Source: an uncultured Bacteroidales bacterium (lineage in GTDB: Bacteria > Bacteroidota > Bacteroidia > Bacteroidales > Paludibacteraceae). Taken from it: a stretch of 51,039 bases of DNA. Below are positions 17,018 to 28,700 of the stretch, in pieces (position 1 is the first letter of the stretch; every line of letters starts with the position of its first letter). The notes below the pieces were generated by a model. It ran no database searches. It was not told where the DNA came from and saw nothing but the letters and a program-made list of their open reading frames with translations. The translations under genes were made by a program, and so were the position numbers. The stretch spans positions 1 to 51,039 of the forward strand of contig ONBH01000014.1 in NCBI GenBank assembly GCA_900316005.1, in the 5' to 3' direction.

Positions 17018-18304
17018 ATGACAGACATACTCACCGACCCCACAGGACGTTTTCGCCAGCGATTCAGCATGCGGTATATAGACCGGCCGTTCTGGATTTT
17101 GTTCGTCATTCTCATCTTCGTGGCCATCATCGCGCTGTTTTCGGCGGGTAGCACATTGGCATACAAGGCGGGCGCCTCGTCCGTCTCGCCTATCTTGGGT
17201 CAGATATCGTTTATCCTGATAGGTATCGTGCTGACTTTTTTCATACAGTTCATACCGACTTGGATGATACGCTTCGGCGGCTATTTATGCCTGGCTATCA
17301 CGCTACTGATGCTCTACTCCATGCTCATTCCGGGCAATCCCTTTGTCAAAACCTTCAATGGTGCCGGACGTTGGTTCAACCTCTTTGGCATCACCTTCCA
17401 ACCATCCGAATTGGCTAAACTGAGCCTCACCATCGTGGTAGCAGACCTATTGACACGCATCAAATCAAGCGAAGACGCACGGCGCTATTTCTATTGGACG
17501 CTGGGACTGACCGTCGTCACCATCTTCCCCATCCTGCTCGGCAACCTCTCTACCGCCTTGCTGATGGCGGGTGTCGTGGTGCTGATGTGGTTTCTGGCGC
17601 GCCTGCCGTGGAAATATATTCTATCCACCATCACTATTGCGGCCCTGTTGATGGTCGTCGGCTATCTCATTGTGGAGTTTGGTTTTATCCGTCAGCATCG
17701 CTCCATTGAGAGTGGACCATTCAAACGCGCCATGACTTGGGCGGGACGTGTGGATGACCTCTTCGAGGAAAAGCAACAGAACGCCGACGAGTTTCGCCTG
17801 ACCGACGATAACTACCAGCGTTCCATTGCCAAGGTGGCCGTTGCGCGCGGCGGTAAGTCGCCCTTCGGCGTGCTGCCCGGCAATAGCAAGGAACGCGACT
17901 ATTTACCATTGGCTTTTGCCGATTATATCTTTGCCATCATTGTGGAAGAGACCGGAGTCTTTGGAGCCGGCTTTCTCATCTTCCTCTACCTCGCTATCCT
18001 CTTCCGCGCATGCTACGCCAGTAGCCGTTACGCCGACTACCAAGCCATGCTCATGGTCATGGGTCTTGCGCTCATGCTCACCTGTCAGGCCTTGATTTCC
18101 ATGGGGGTTGCCGTCGGTATTGGCCCCGTGACCGGTCAGCCTTTGCCGATGATTTCCAAGGGTGGTACCAGTGTCATTATCACCAGTTTTTATTTCGGAA
18201 TTATGATGGCGGTAGCCCGCGAGCAGAACGAGTTGCGCGATCGCCAGCAGGTCATCATCGACGGCAGCTACAACGACACCCCTGACTTCGAACTCGAGAG
18301 TTAG
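17018..18304 (+). CDS. ftsW: Lipid II polymerase FtsW (SEDS family)
   Basis: The 428-residue polytopic membrane protein has GAGRWFNLFGITFQPSELAKL (residues ~113-133), the SEDS signature with the conserved PSE, and near the C-terminus GVAVGIGPVTGQPLPMISKGGTSVIITS. The extracellular loop at ~235-285 includes DNYQRSIAKVAVARGGKSPFGVLPGN. It polymerises lipid II with FtsI at the septum. Position after murD supports FtsW over its paralogue RodA. It is the last dcw gene here; murG does not follow. Confidence 0.93.
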   Translation: MTDILTDPTGRFRQRFSMRYIDRPFWILFVILIFVAIIALFSAGSTLAYKAGASSVSPILGQISFILIGIVLTFFIQFIPTWMIRFGGYLCLAITLLMLYSMLIPGNPFVKTFNGAGRWFNLFGITFQPSELAKLSLTIVVADLLTRIKSSEDARRYFYWTLGLTVVTIFPILLGNLSTALLMAGVVVLMWFLARLPWKYILSTITIAALLMVVGYLIVEFGFIRQHRSIESGPFKRAMTWAGRVDDLFEEKQQNADEFRLTDDNYQRSIAKVAVARGGKSPFGVLPGNSKERDYLPLAFADYIFAIIVEETGVFGAGFLIFLYLAILFRACYASSRYADYQAMLMVMGLALMLTCQALISMGVAVGIGPVTGQPLPMISKGGTSVIITSFYFGIMMAVAREQNELRDRQQVIIDGSYNDTPDFELES

Positions 18305-18345
18305 GCTCCCTGTCGAACGACCAACAAAAAAAACAAAAAACAGAT

Positions 18346-19554
18346 ATGATCGGTAAAAAATTCACACTTGTGAGAATTTGGAGCGATTACAAATCCGAAG
18401 TAATCTTCGGGCTGGTGCTGTTCGTAGCGACGGTGCTCAGTTATTGGTTAGCTACGTTCTTTCCGGAGTCGTTTTTCGAGTACTTCATCAACCCGACGGA
18501 GCACATCATCACGGTAACGGTCTGTTTCTTCGGTGCCGTCCTTCTGCTCTCACACAAGGAGCGAAACTCCATTCGCCGCTCCTGGGCGAGGGTGCTGATC
18601 GTATGGGGATGCATCGATGTGCTGGCTGTAGTGCTGCGCTATGTCCTTGATATCAAAGCGATAGGCGGTACGCCTGCCGACCCGCTGTTTAATGCTTCCG
18701 TCACATTAGGTAATGTCCTGGCGTGGCAGTTGTTCATCTACCCCTCGCAGGTGCTACGTCCGGGATGGCTTAACTGGTGGCGTGCATTGTTGCTGGTGCT
18801 GCCGATGATTGTGCTCGGCGTGGTGGATTATTTTGTGCCTGCCAACCTTCTGCCTATCATCATGTTCTATCCGGCTGTTATCTTCGTCATGCTATGCCGT
18901 CACATACGCACGTACCGACGGTGGTGCGAGGATAATTTCTCCACGATGGACGATATCGATGCACAATGGATTGTGCGCTACCTGACGATGCTGGCCATAG
19001 CCGGTATGGCGTTCTACTTCATTGTATTCTGCTATTTGCCGAACCGCATGTTCACCCAACAATGGACGTTACTCCTTATACTTGCGTACACGACCCAGCG
19101 CGTGCTGTTCCGTCCCGACCCGTGGCAGATGATACGCAGCATTGCCGAGCCGCAGCCTGAAGCCATTCCCGAACAGGAAACGGATGCTACCTCCGTCACC
19201 GAATCAGACGAACAGACTTACAGTGCCCACCGCGAGAAACTCGAAGCCTGGCTTGCGACTGACAAGCCATACCTCAATCCCGACTTCCAGTTGACCGACC
19301 TGCGTCAGGTCTTGCCGCTTAATCGCTCGTATCTGAGTCGGTTTATCAACAGCGAGTACGGTTGTTCGTTCTACCAATGGGTGAACCGGCTGCGTATCGA
19401 AGAAGCCAAGCATCTGATGACCGAGCAGCCGGAGCTCAAAATCCAAGATGTCGCAGAGCGTTGCGGTTTCTCTTCACGCAGCGTATTTACGCAAGTCTTT
19501 TCTCGCGAAATAGGCGTCACTCCGAGTAAGTGGATTACTGCGAAAAGAGAATAG
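18346..19554 (+). CDS. Membrane-anchored AraC-family transcriptional regulator
   Basis: The 402-residue protein has about seven or eight hydrophobic spans in residues ~17-250 (for example FGLVLFVATVLSYWLATFF, HIITVTVCFFGAVLLLS, LTMLAIAGMAFYFIVFCYLP), a linker rich in Glu/Thr, and a C-terminal AraC helix-turn-helix pair (residues ~300-402) with LKIQDVAERCGFSSRSVFTQVFSREIGVTPSKW. This architecture suits a regulator that senses a membrane or envelope signal. Its target is not shown; the adjacent giant surface-protein gene, which has its own promoter, is the nearest candidate. It starts 41 bp after ftsW, where murG would be expected, and could be read through from the dcw transcript. Confidence 0.88.
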   Translation: MIGKKFTLVRIWSDYKSEVIFGLVLFVATVLSYWLATFFPESFFEYFINPTEHIITVTVCFFGAVLLLSHKERNSIRRSWARVLIVWGCIDVLAVVLRYVLDIKAIGGTPADPLFNASVTLGNVLAWQLFIYPSQVLRPGWLNWWRALLLVLPMIVLGVVDYFVPANLLPIIMFYPAVIFVMLCRHIRTYRRWCEDNFSTMDDIDAQWIVRYLTMLAIAGMAFYFIVFCYLPNRMFTQQWTLLLILAYTTQRVLFRPDPWQMIRSIAEPQPEAIPEQETDATSVTESDEQTYSAHREKLEAWLATDKPYLNPDFQLTDLRQVLPLNRSYLSRFINSEYGCSFYQWVNRLRIEEAKHLMTEQPELKIQDVAERCGFSSRSVFTQVFSREIGVTPSKWITAKRE

Positions 19555-19644
19555 TTTTCCGCTATCAAATGGCCTTATTAGGAGATTTGAACGTTAGTTT
19601 GCGTAAAAAAATTCAAAAAAAAAGGTAGTTTGCGTAAATTTATG

Positions 19645-19676
19645 CTCGTGCGTATTGCATACGTGCGAGTTTTTTT
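19645..19676 (+). terminator. Probable terminator after the AraC-type gene, overlapping a promoter
   Basis: CTCGTGCGTAT at 19645-19655 pairs with ATACGTGCGAG at 19659-19669 through 11 pairs, two of them G-U, followed by a seven-T run at 19670-19676. The hairpin overlaps the -33 region of the next promoter, so termination and initiation would share the same DNA. Confidence 0.55.
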
Positions 19677-19685
19677 ATAATTTTG
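19654..19685 (+). promoter_or_regulatory. Promoter for the giant surface-protein gene
   Basis: ATTG at 19654-19657 and TAATTTTG at 19678-19685 lie 20 bp apart. The -7 box continues into CACTCGATTTTG, a downstream extension shared with promoters at 46606, 46500 (minus) and 50856 (minus). The promoter position rules out a translation start before about 19690. Confidence 0.75.
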
Positions 19686-19732
19686 CACTCGATTTTGGCA
19701 AAATGAAAAATAACAACCAAAAAATACATAGT

Positions 19733-22700
19733 ATGAAAAAGGCGATTCTTTATTTAGTAGCCGTGTGGATGCTGGCAAGTATTCCGGCGGTGAACCTCCT
19801 GGCGAGAGCCTCGCATGGAGATTGGTACTTCCGTGAAGAATGGGGCGGTACGCAGTACTCGGCGTACTCACTGGGTAATGGAAAAGTACATTACAAGATT
19901 CTTATTTATGCCACCGGATCAAGCCGCAATTTCTGGGCATATGCGGATGAAGCCAATGTCACGCAGGGTTCCCGCTGCTGGACGCACGTAGAAGGGGTTG
20001 ACGATAACTACCCCAACTTCATGATATACGAGGCGGACAACAGAGAGCATAACCGGCCCGTCGGTGATGACTGCAAAGGGTGCAACCCTAATGACAGAGG
20101 TTGGGTGCGGTTAAAAGTGCTGTCAGACGCTATCATCGTGACCAACACCTACGATGGAGAGCCGGAACACGTTTCCGCGGACGGCCAGTGGCACGAGTTC
20201 TGGCTCAAGCGCCAGGGCACAGAGGACTGGTTGACCTACCTGGAGTTCGACTATATCGAGCCCACCTCCTATGCCGGCAAGTCTTACTGGGTGGGCAACT
20301 CGGTATGTTACCGTCGTGAGGGAGAAGATCCGTCCGACCAAGCCAGAGGAGAACAAACCCGCACCTTAGCGAAGCTGACGGGCGGAAACCCGGATCCCGC
20401 TCCGCAATTGCAAAATCCGTTCCTATACGTATTAAATCAGAACGGCACCTCCGGCTACGGCAAGATAGCCATTCCGTACGTTTCCGTACAACAGCCGTAC
20501 CAGTATTGGATAAACGGTACGGGAGATCCATTCGTTTGTACAGAGCGAGCGGACATGATTTTTGTGAATAGCGACGATGTTCTGCGCAGCTTTTATGTAT
20601 CCATGGAAGTTCAGCGTTCGCAAGACTCTACGCAAAAGCAAATACTTACCTCCAATACGGTAAATATACCGGCTTACCATAAGATTCATGATTTTGAGGT
20701 TCAAGCTGTCAAGACGCAGCATGAGCCTACCGGTAAATGGTTTATAGATTATCGTAAGAAACAGATTTGCTGGAAGATTTATCATCCCTTCAATCAGGAA
20801 CTCATGGAGAACGATATGTTTGAGATTCAGCGTGCGTACCATGAGGATTACTCAGATGCCGAGACGATTGGTCTTGTTCCGATGGAATACGACTCGCTGG
20901 CAACGGATAAGAATACAGACCAACAGCTCTATACCTATCTGGATACGGTAGAGGCGGCATGGTGGAACCCCGTTGAGCAGAGCTATCGTATTTACTACCG
21001 TATTCACCGTGTTTCATCCTCGCAATGGGGTTGGGCCGGCCATGATTTTGTGGCAAACGCCACCTTCGATCCCGAACAGCGCACATATAGCCCTTGGCCC
21101 TTCTCGGGTAAACACCTGGCCTATCGTCTGGCAAATGACTTCGAGAGTAGTCATAAGGTGACACTCACGCTGTATCTCCAGAACCTGAATCGTAACCGTG
21201 TTCGTACCGAGGAAACGCCGGGATATAGCCACTTCTATTTGGATCCCAAGCAGCGATTCATGATTCGTAAAATTCTGACCGAACTGAACGATACGATTCT
21301 TTTGGAGATTCCGCACGACTCGGTACAGGCTGCTCTTGACAAACTCAAGTATCACCCGAACGATACCACGTATAATCAGATTCAGCCGTATGTACACTAC
21401 ACCGATGTAGTGTCCACTCCGTGTGTACATTACACCTATGAAGTGTATATTGATACCACCGGTGTAACGGTTCGAAACGACAGCGTCGACTATGGTGTCA
21501 AACCCGTATCGCCGGCACGCGAGAGAGATTCGGTAGTCTATTTCACCGAGGCAGCGAACCTCAATACGCTCACTGCTTCCCAACAGGAGTTCTCCGATGG
21601 TGTACTGCTGCGCTGGGAAACAACCGACGGCGATGTAGGTTCGTACCGAATTGAGACGCGTCCGGCAAACAAAGATACGGCATGGACGGTATTGGAGGAG
21701 GACTACGGTGGTAACTGGTACAAAGACCGCAAGGCCAACCCCTACATCTCCTTGGAATGGAATTACCGTCTGACGATGACCTACGAATGTAACGGTAATA
21801 TCAAATCCCAGGAAGCCGTCACGATAGGTTCACGTAATCCGTATGGCAAAGTCAGCGGTTATGTGCGTTATGAGGATGGCTCCGCCTGCCCGGGTATCAC
21901 GGTAACGGCGAGCCGCACCAGTACGGGCAAAACGGTACAGACCGTAACGACGGATGAGAACGGATACTACCTGCTCGACAGCCTCATCTACGGTGAGGGC
22001 TACGCTTATTCCATTCAGCCTACCAGCATGTCGGCGCAGTTCCACTACAACAACACCTCATCTCCTACGGCTTCGATAACCCTCGGCCTGAACGACTGCG
22101 TGCGCGAGGGCGTCAATTTTGCGAATATATCCTCGGTACCCGTGTCGGGCCGCGTACTCTATGAGAATAGCACCGTGCCTGTACGCGATGTACAGTTCTT
22201 GCTGAACGGTATCCCCGTCAAGTCCGGCACGGCGTATTATAAGACCGACGCTGCCGGTAACTTCGAATTCCGGGTTCCGGCGAATTCACCTTTCACGCTG
22301 CAGGCCTACAAAGAGGGACACACCTTCGCAGCAGATGGTTATGTCCGTAAGTTCAACCAGGCAACACAACGCGAAGATAGCCTCCTCTATCTGGATCAAC
22401 GTCTGCCCGGTGTACGTATCTATGATGAGACCAAAGTACGCATCATCGGACGTCTCGCCGGTGGTCGTATCCAGGCTGAGAAGCCTCTTGGCTTTGGTCT
22501 TAGCCAAAATAACCTGGGCGATGACCTTAAGTTAGTCTTGGAACTTGAGGGCGATAATATCTCCCAGATTGTGCATTATAATGACGACCTGCTGCGCGAC
22601 AGTGTCACCGTCAACCTGCGTCACGACGTACGTAATGGCGAGGGTGTGGACTCGGTAGGTATGACCCGCGTAGAGTATTACAAGAAACGCATTATCATCT

Positions 22701-25700
22701 ATCCCGATGTGAATACGGGTGAGTATTATGTCGATCTATTCCCTGTTAAGTATAAGATTACGCAGGCGACTGCAAGCGGCTACGCAACACTCTATGCCGA
22801 AGGTAGGACAGGCGAGACAACAGACCTGACCGAAGCACCGCTACATCATCATAGCGACACGGTGGAAGGTAAAGTGGTGGATTACAACGACACCTATAGT
22901 ATCACCTATCACAGCCCGATCATGATATCCTGCACCCAGCTGCAATTCGGCATGCCGGTGCCTTATTATGGCGAGAAGACCATTATCCGTCAGAACATCC
23001 AAAACGATAGGATCGAGGTGCCGGTAGTAGAGATGCTACCCGATGGCTCCTACTCCTACCTATTCGGCGCACCGGTATTCAATTCGGATACATACCAGTT
23101 CAGCGTGACCGCTCATGAGGACTATTATTACAATAATGATCCTACCTCTCCAAGACACGAAGAGGTACGTCTGCAAGGCGGTACGCTCAAGGTCTATAAC
23201 GGACTCCATGACACCAAGAACACAGAGATTCAGTCCCATCAATTGAATGCTCAGGGTAGCGCCACGATTACGCTGCCGGTGGACTATGTATCGTTCATCA
23301 AGACCGGAGATAATGCGTTGCGCGCACTTGACCTCTCTGTAGAATATCAGGGTGCCTATATCGAGAGTCAGGCCTTCCGCGCTTATATAACCGGTGACAA
23401 ACTCAAAGGACAGGATTTTGCTGCCTCCACCCACGGAGATGTCATCCTGCTCGATATCCTGCGTGACCCTCCCGGATCGGGTAGTTCCGCATATCTGGAT
23501 GCAGGTTCGTCCTTTAGCTATAACTGCTCGGTGGATCTCAAACTAACCTTCGGTCTGGGTATTACCCTCAAATACGGTTCCGGTGCCAATATCTATATGG
23601 GTGCCTTTGCCGGACTGGGTGCCGGAGCATGGACCGGAACGCCTACCGAGGTCGCATCCAGCTACTCGATGACCCTGCCTATCACCAATACCTTCCTTTA
23701 TAAGCGTAACGGTACTTATACGTTCACCACGACGGAACGTATCACCACCGGAGGTGATCCCTTCTCGGTTGGCTCCGACGCAGATGTGTTCATCGGTGCG
23801 ACCCAGAATGTGCTCTACGCTGAGATGGATGCAGTGCAGCCGCTCGACTCGCTGACGTATGTCACGCTGGCAGCGCGCTCAGCCAATGGCACCATGCGTA
23901 CGATTGCAGAAGGTATGGATGCCAATGGTAATAAATACTACCTTGTGATCGGTACCGAGTTAGGCGCTACCTCGTATATCAGCTCCACCTTCGTCCATAC
24001 GCAGAGTTATATCGAGAATAATCTGCTGCCGCAGCTCAGACAGCAGCGTGACGCCCTGCTCATGACCGGAGATAGTGCTACGGTCGCAGCTATTGCAACC
24101 GCTACCAACAAACCGGCTTATTGGAGTCTGGTCGATCCCACGGATGATAACTTCGGTATGGACGGTTATTACGTACAGATGGTACCGAATAATGACAAGC
24201 TCTACGACGATGAAGTGGCTGCCTATAACCGCCAGTTCGTCAACTGGTACAGCTTGCTGATCAAGAACGAACGCGATAAAATCAATGCTCTCCGCGGTAC
24301 GAACAGTCAACTGGTAGGTACCTGGTCAACCGGCGGCGCTACATCCGTCACTCATACCGAGACCTATAATTCCTCCGGCTCAGAGTATCTTAAATTATTC
24401 TATCCGGGTGCATCGCTCAAATCGTCGCTGCCCAATATTGGCAGTCCGGTCATTTCACAGGGTGCTTCCGCTAAAAGTTTCAACAAACTATTGGAAGCCT
24501 CCAAGGATCAGTTAGGTCAGGATAAACCAATTGAGATATTGGGTAAAACGACTGCAGCTACCTGGAAATTTGAGTTCACGCCGATTTTCAATGCAGACTT
24601 TAACATGAGTCCTGCTACCAGCACGAAGGGTAACACCAAGGCAGTCGGCTTCACCATCAAGGCAGATGACTTCTCATACGAACATATCAATGTATCCGTT
24701 TATCGCGTAGTGGACGATCATAACGCTTTCAATGAGGCGACCGAAAGTAACCACGATTTCACGGATGCTGACGGCGATTACCGCTATGGATCGTATGTCT
24801 ATTTCCTGAACGGTGGTGCTACACGCTGCCCGTGGGAGGGACCCGACTCGACTCGCTTCTATGCGCCTGCTATGCCACTCTCTGCCGGTTCGCTCAAACT
24901 CGAGAACCCCAAACTGGATATCGACGTGCATGAGCGCAGCAACGTTCCTGTTGATCAGCCCGCAGTATTCAATATCAAGATGACCAACGAAGGCGAAGTA
25001 CCTTACGGTTCGGGTAACAGTATGCTTAAATTCACCCTCAAAATGCAAGATGGTACGAACCCCAAGGGTGCCAAAATCTTTATTGACGGTGCACCGCTCT
25101 ATGAGGACGGACGTGAGTACCGCCTCAAACGCGGAGAAATCACACTCAAACGCGTGGAGGTGTATGCCGGTGAGGGATATGACTTCGAGGACCTGACCCT
25201 GTCGCTTACCTCCAATTGTAGCGCAACCGAACTGGCCAGATGTACCTTCTCGGCTCATTTCATGCCGGTGGCTTGCCCCGTGAATATCACGGCTCCGCAC
25301 GACAAATGGATTATGAATACACTCTCGCCGCAAGACTCCACCGGATGGTATCTGCCTGTAGTCATTGACGGATTTGATGTTAACTACAAGAATTTCGACC
25401 ACATCGAGTTCCAATACAAACTCGCTACCCGCAGCGATGACGATTGGGTGAACCTCTGCTCTTACTACGCTGATGACAGCCTCTACTCCATCGCTTCCGG
25501 TAATAAAGCAATGATCAACGGTGGTCGTATCGATAATATTCGTTTCTACGGTGAACGCGACCCGATGGAGCAGGAGTATGACCTGCGTGCAGTAGCATTC
25601 TGCCGCCACGGTAGCGGATTCATCACGCGTGCGTCATCTGTCATGCGCGGAGTAAAGGATACGCGCGTTCCGCGTGTATTCGGTGAGGCAGAACCCGCTA

Positions 25701-28700
25701 ACGCTATCCTCGGCGTGGGTGACAAACTGTTGCTACGATTCAACGAACCGATTGCAGGAAACTACCTTGATGAGGATAATAATTTCCAATTAGTCGGCTA
25801 TACCAACGAGACAGGTATCACCACCGGCATTTCGCTCCATTTCATCGACACCGAGAAATCCTACGCTGAATCCAAAGTACTGCGTTCTATCTCGGATAAA
25901 TCGTTCACGGTTGATATGATGGTACGGCCGCAGAATCCGGAGGAGGAATATACCTTCTTCAACTACGATACCAAAGGACGCAGAAGCTTCAGCTTCGGTA
26001 AGACCGCTGACAACCGTCTGTTTGCTACATTAGGCAGCGGAACCATCTACTCCGATACCTTGCCTGAGAAGATGATGGGCTTTACCCGTGTAGCCGTGGT
26101 CTATGATCGTGAGAACCATCTGGTACGCTTCTACGCCGGTACCAAAGAGGTAACGGATACCCTGATCGCTCCGTTCGAAACCGATATAGAGTTCAATGGT
26201 AGCGCACCTGTATCCATCGGTAGAGGCTTTGCCGGAAACATGATGGAGGTACGTCTGTGGACCAAGGCGCTGGCACCCGATGAGATTACCCAGACCTTTA
26301 TGAAACGACTCACCGGATACGAGCGCGAACTGATTGCTTACTATCCGATGGACGAAGGTAAAGGTACTACGCTCGCAGACAAAGCCAACGGAGCTACCCT
26401 CTATACACACCAAACCAACTGGGAGTATCAGCAGGGTATATCCCTCCGCGTGAACGATGGACAGGTAGTCAAACTGGCTGACGAATTACTCTCGCGCTCT
26501 AACAAACAGGATGAGACGCTCATGTTCTGGTTTAAGAGCCCACGCAAACGCGGCACTATCTTCTCCGCCGGCAGAATGTCTAATACTGAAGGTACCGAAA
26601 TAGCATTTAGCAACGGCGCACTTGTCCTCAGAAACTATGCGAACGAATGGAAGATTGACGGCAATTATTCGGATAACGAGTGGCACCATTTCGCCATGAC
26701 TGTCAACCGAGCATTCAATAATGTAGCGGTCTATATCGATGACAAACAGAAACTCTCTTTCGCTGCCACCAAACTCGGCGAGATCAGCGGTGAGATGTAT
26801 TTCGGCGGAGATGATTTCGACGGTAATATAGACGAGTTCGCTATCTTCGAGCAAGCCCTTCCGCAGTCACTCATGGAAACCTACGGCACGATCTCACCAA
26901 GAGGAGATGAGATGGGTCTGATGGCTTACCTGCCTTTCGTAGAAATGAAGGAGAACGCAAGCGGCATTCTGGAGCAAGTATTCTCTATCAACGACAGACG
27001 CGTATTCAAGACCTCTGAGGGCGACGTGGTTGAGAAAGTACAACCGCTCATTGTCAGCGTATCCGACTCCTCCGACGTGATGGATCTGGGCGATAGAACC
27101 CTCTCGGCTCCTGTTAAGGATATCGGACAGCTTACCAAGATGAACTTTGACTGGTCATTCAATAACGACGAACTCCTTATTAATATTAATATGCGCGACC
27201 GCGAAATCAACAAACAGACGCTCTATATCACCGTCCGTGATGTCGAGGACCTGAACGGTAACCCGATGGTTTCACCTGTGACATGGACCACATTCGTCGA
27301 TCGCAATGCTATCAAATGGGCTAAAAAAGAGATTACCGCCAAGGCTATCTATGGTAGAGACGAATCCGTTACACGTACCATTCGGGTTGTCAACTACTCC
27401 GGAAAACGTCATCTGTACACCATCGAGTCATTGCCCGAATGGCTATCCGTAGATGCATCTAACGGCTCTATTGAACCGACGGATGAGATCAACCTGACAC
27501 TTACCTTTGATGCCAATATAGCCATAGGTACTTATTCGGATGTAGTCTATCTGACCGATGAGAACGGACTAAGCGAACCGCTACGCATCGAATACGAAAT
27601 AGAAGCTTTACCGCCGTACGAAGATGTGGACAAAGGCCAGTATCCGCTCAATATGTCTGTCTGCGCACAAGTCATACTCGGCAATTCGGGCTACGATACC
27701 GACCCGAATGATATCGTCTATGCCCTCTACCACAATGAGTGTATTGGTAAGGAGAATATCTCCTTTGACGAGACATCCCATACCTCCAAGGTCTTCATGA
27801 CCGTCTATGGTAGCGATGTTATGAAGAACAAAACGATTCGATTCCAGTTATGGCAGGCCTCAACCGGTAAGATCTACGACCTCACCGCCGATCGTAATAT
27901 CGTCTTCGCGCATGGTCTGGTCTATGGCTGCGGCAACGAGCAACCGGTTGTACTGACCACCGGTGGTAGCGAACGACAGACCATCACCCTCGACCCGGGC
28001 TGGAACTGGACTTCGTTCAACCTCGACCTGAGACAGTACGTAGCGAAAATAGAGAGGATCATGACGGCTAACGAACCGTGGACAGATGGTGACCTCATCA
28101 AGAACCCCGCCACACGCCACTTCGTTATCTACTCCGATTCGCTCGGACGCTTCACGGGTGACTTCGATTACCTGCGCTATATCTATACCTATATGGTCTA
28201 TAGCAAGAAGGGGAACACCCTGTATATCTCGGGTGAGAAACTTCCGGAGGACTCGATGAAGATCACGGTACAAGGCAACGAGAAATGGAGCGCGCTACCA
28301 TGCTTGTTCGACCAGGTTACACCGCTCACCGAGGCATTGGCAGGATACTATGACTATGCTACACCGGGTGACCTCATCAAGGCGCATGACCGCTTTGCTA
28401 CGTTCTCGACCAACAAACGCTGGGAAGGTAACCTCACAGCCCTCCGTCCGGGCGAAGGATACCTCTTCCGCCGTATGGCTCCCGGCGCCGTCACGATACC
28501 ATTCTATCTCCAGTCAGGCTCCAACGCTCCGCGTCGCACGCCGGCTAACAACGCTCAGCCGTCTGTGTTCAGCAATCCGCAGGCTGCGACCAACATGACC
28601 ATGATAGCCAAGGTAACGTCATCATCGAGCGAAACGGATCATTCCGACAACTCATCATTACTACAGGTTTATGTCGGCAATGAACTCGCTGCGGTTGCTA

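Noticed and set aside
19655..19732. Earlier start for the giant protein
   Set aside because: The 26-residue extension lies across the promoter boxes and has no signal-peptide character, whereas 19733 starts an ideal one.
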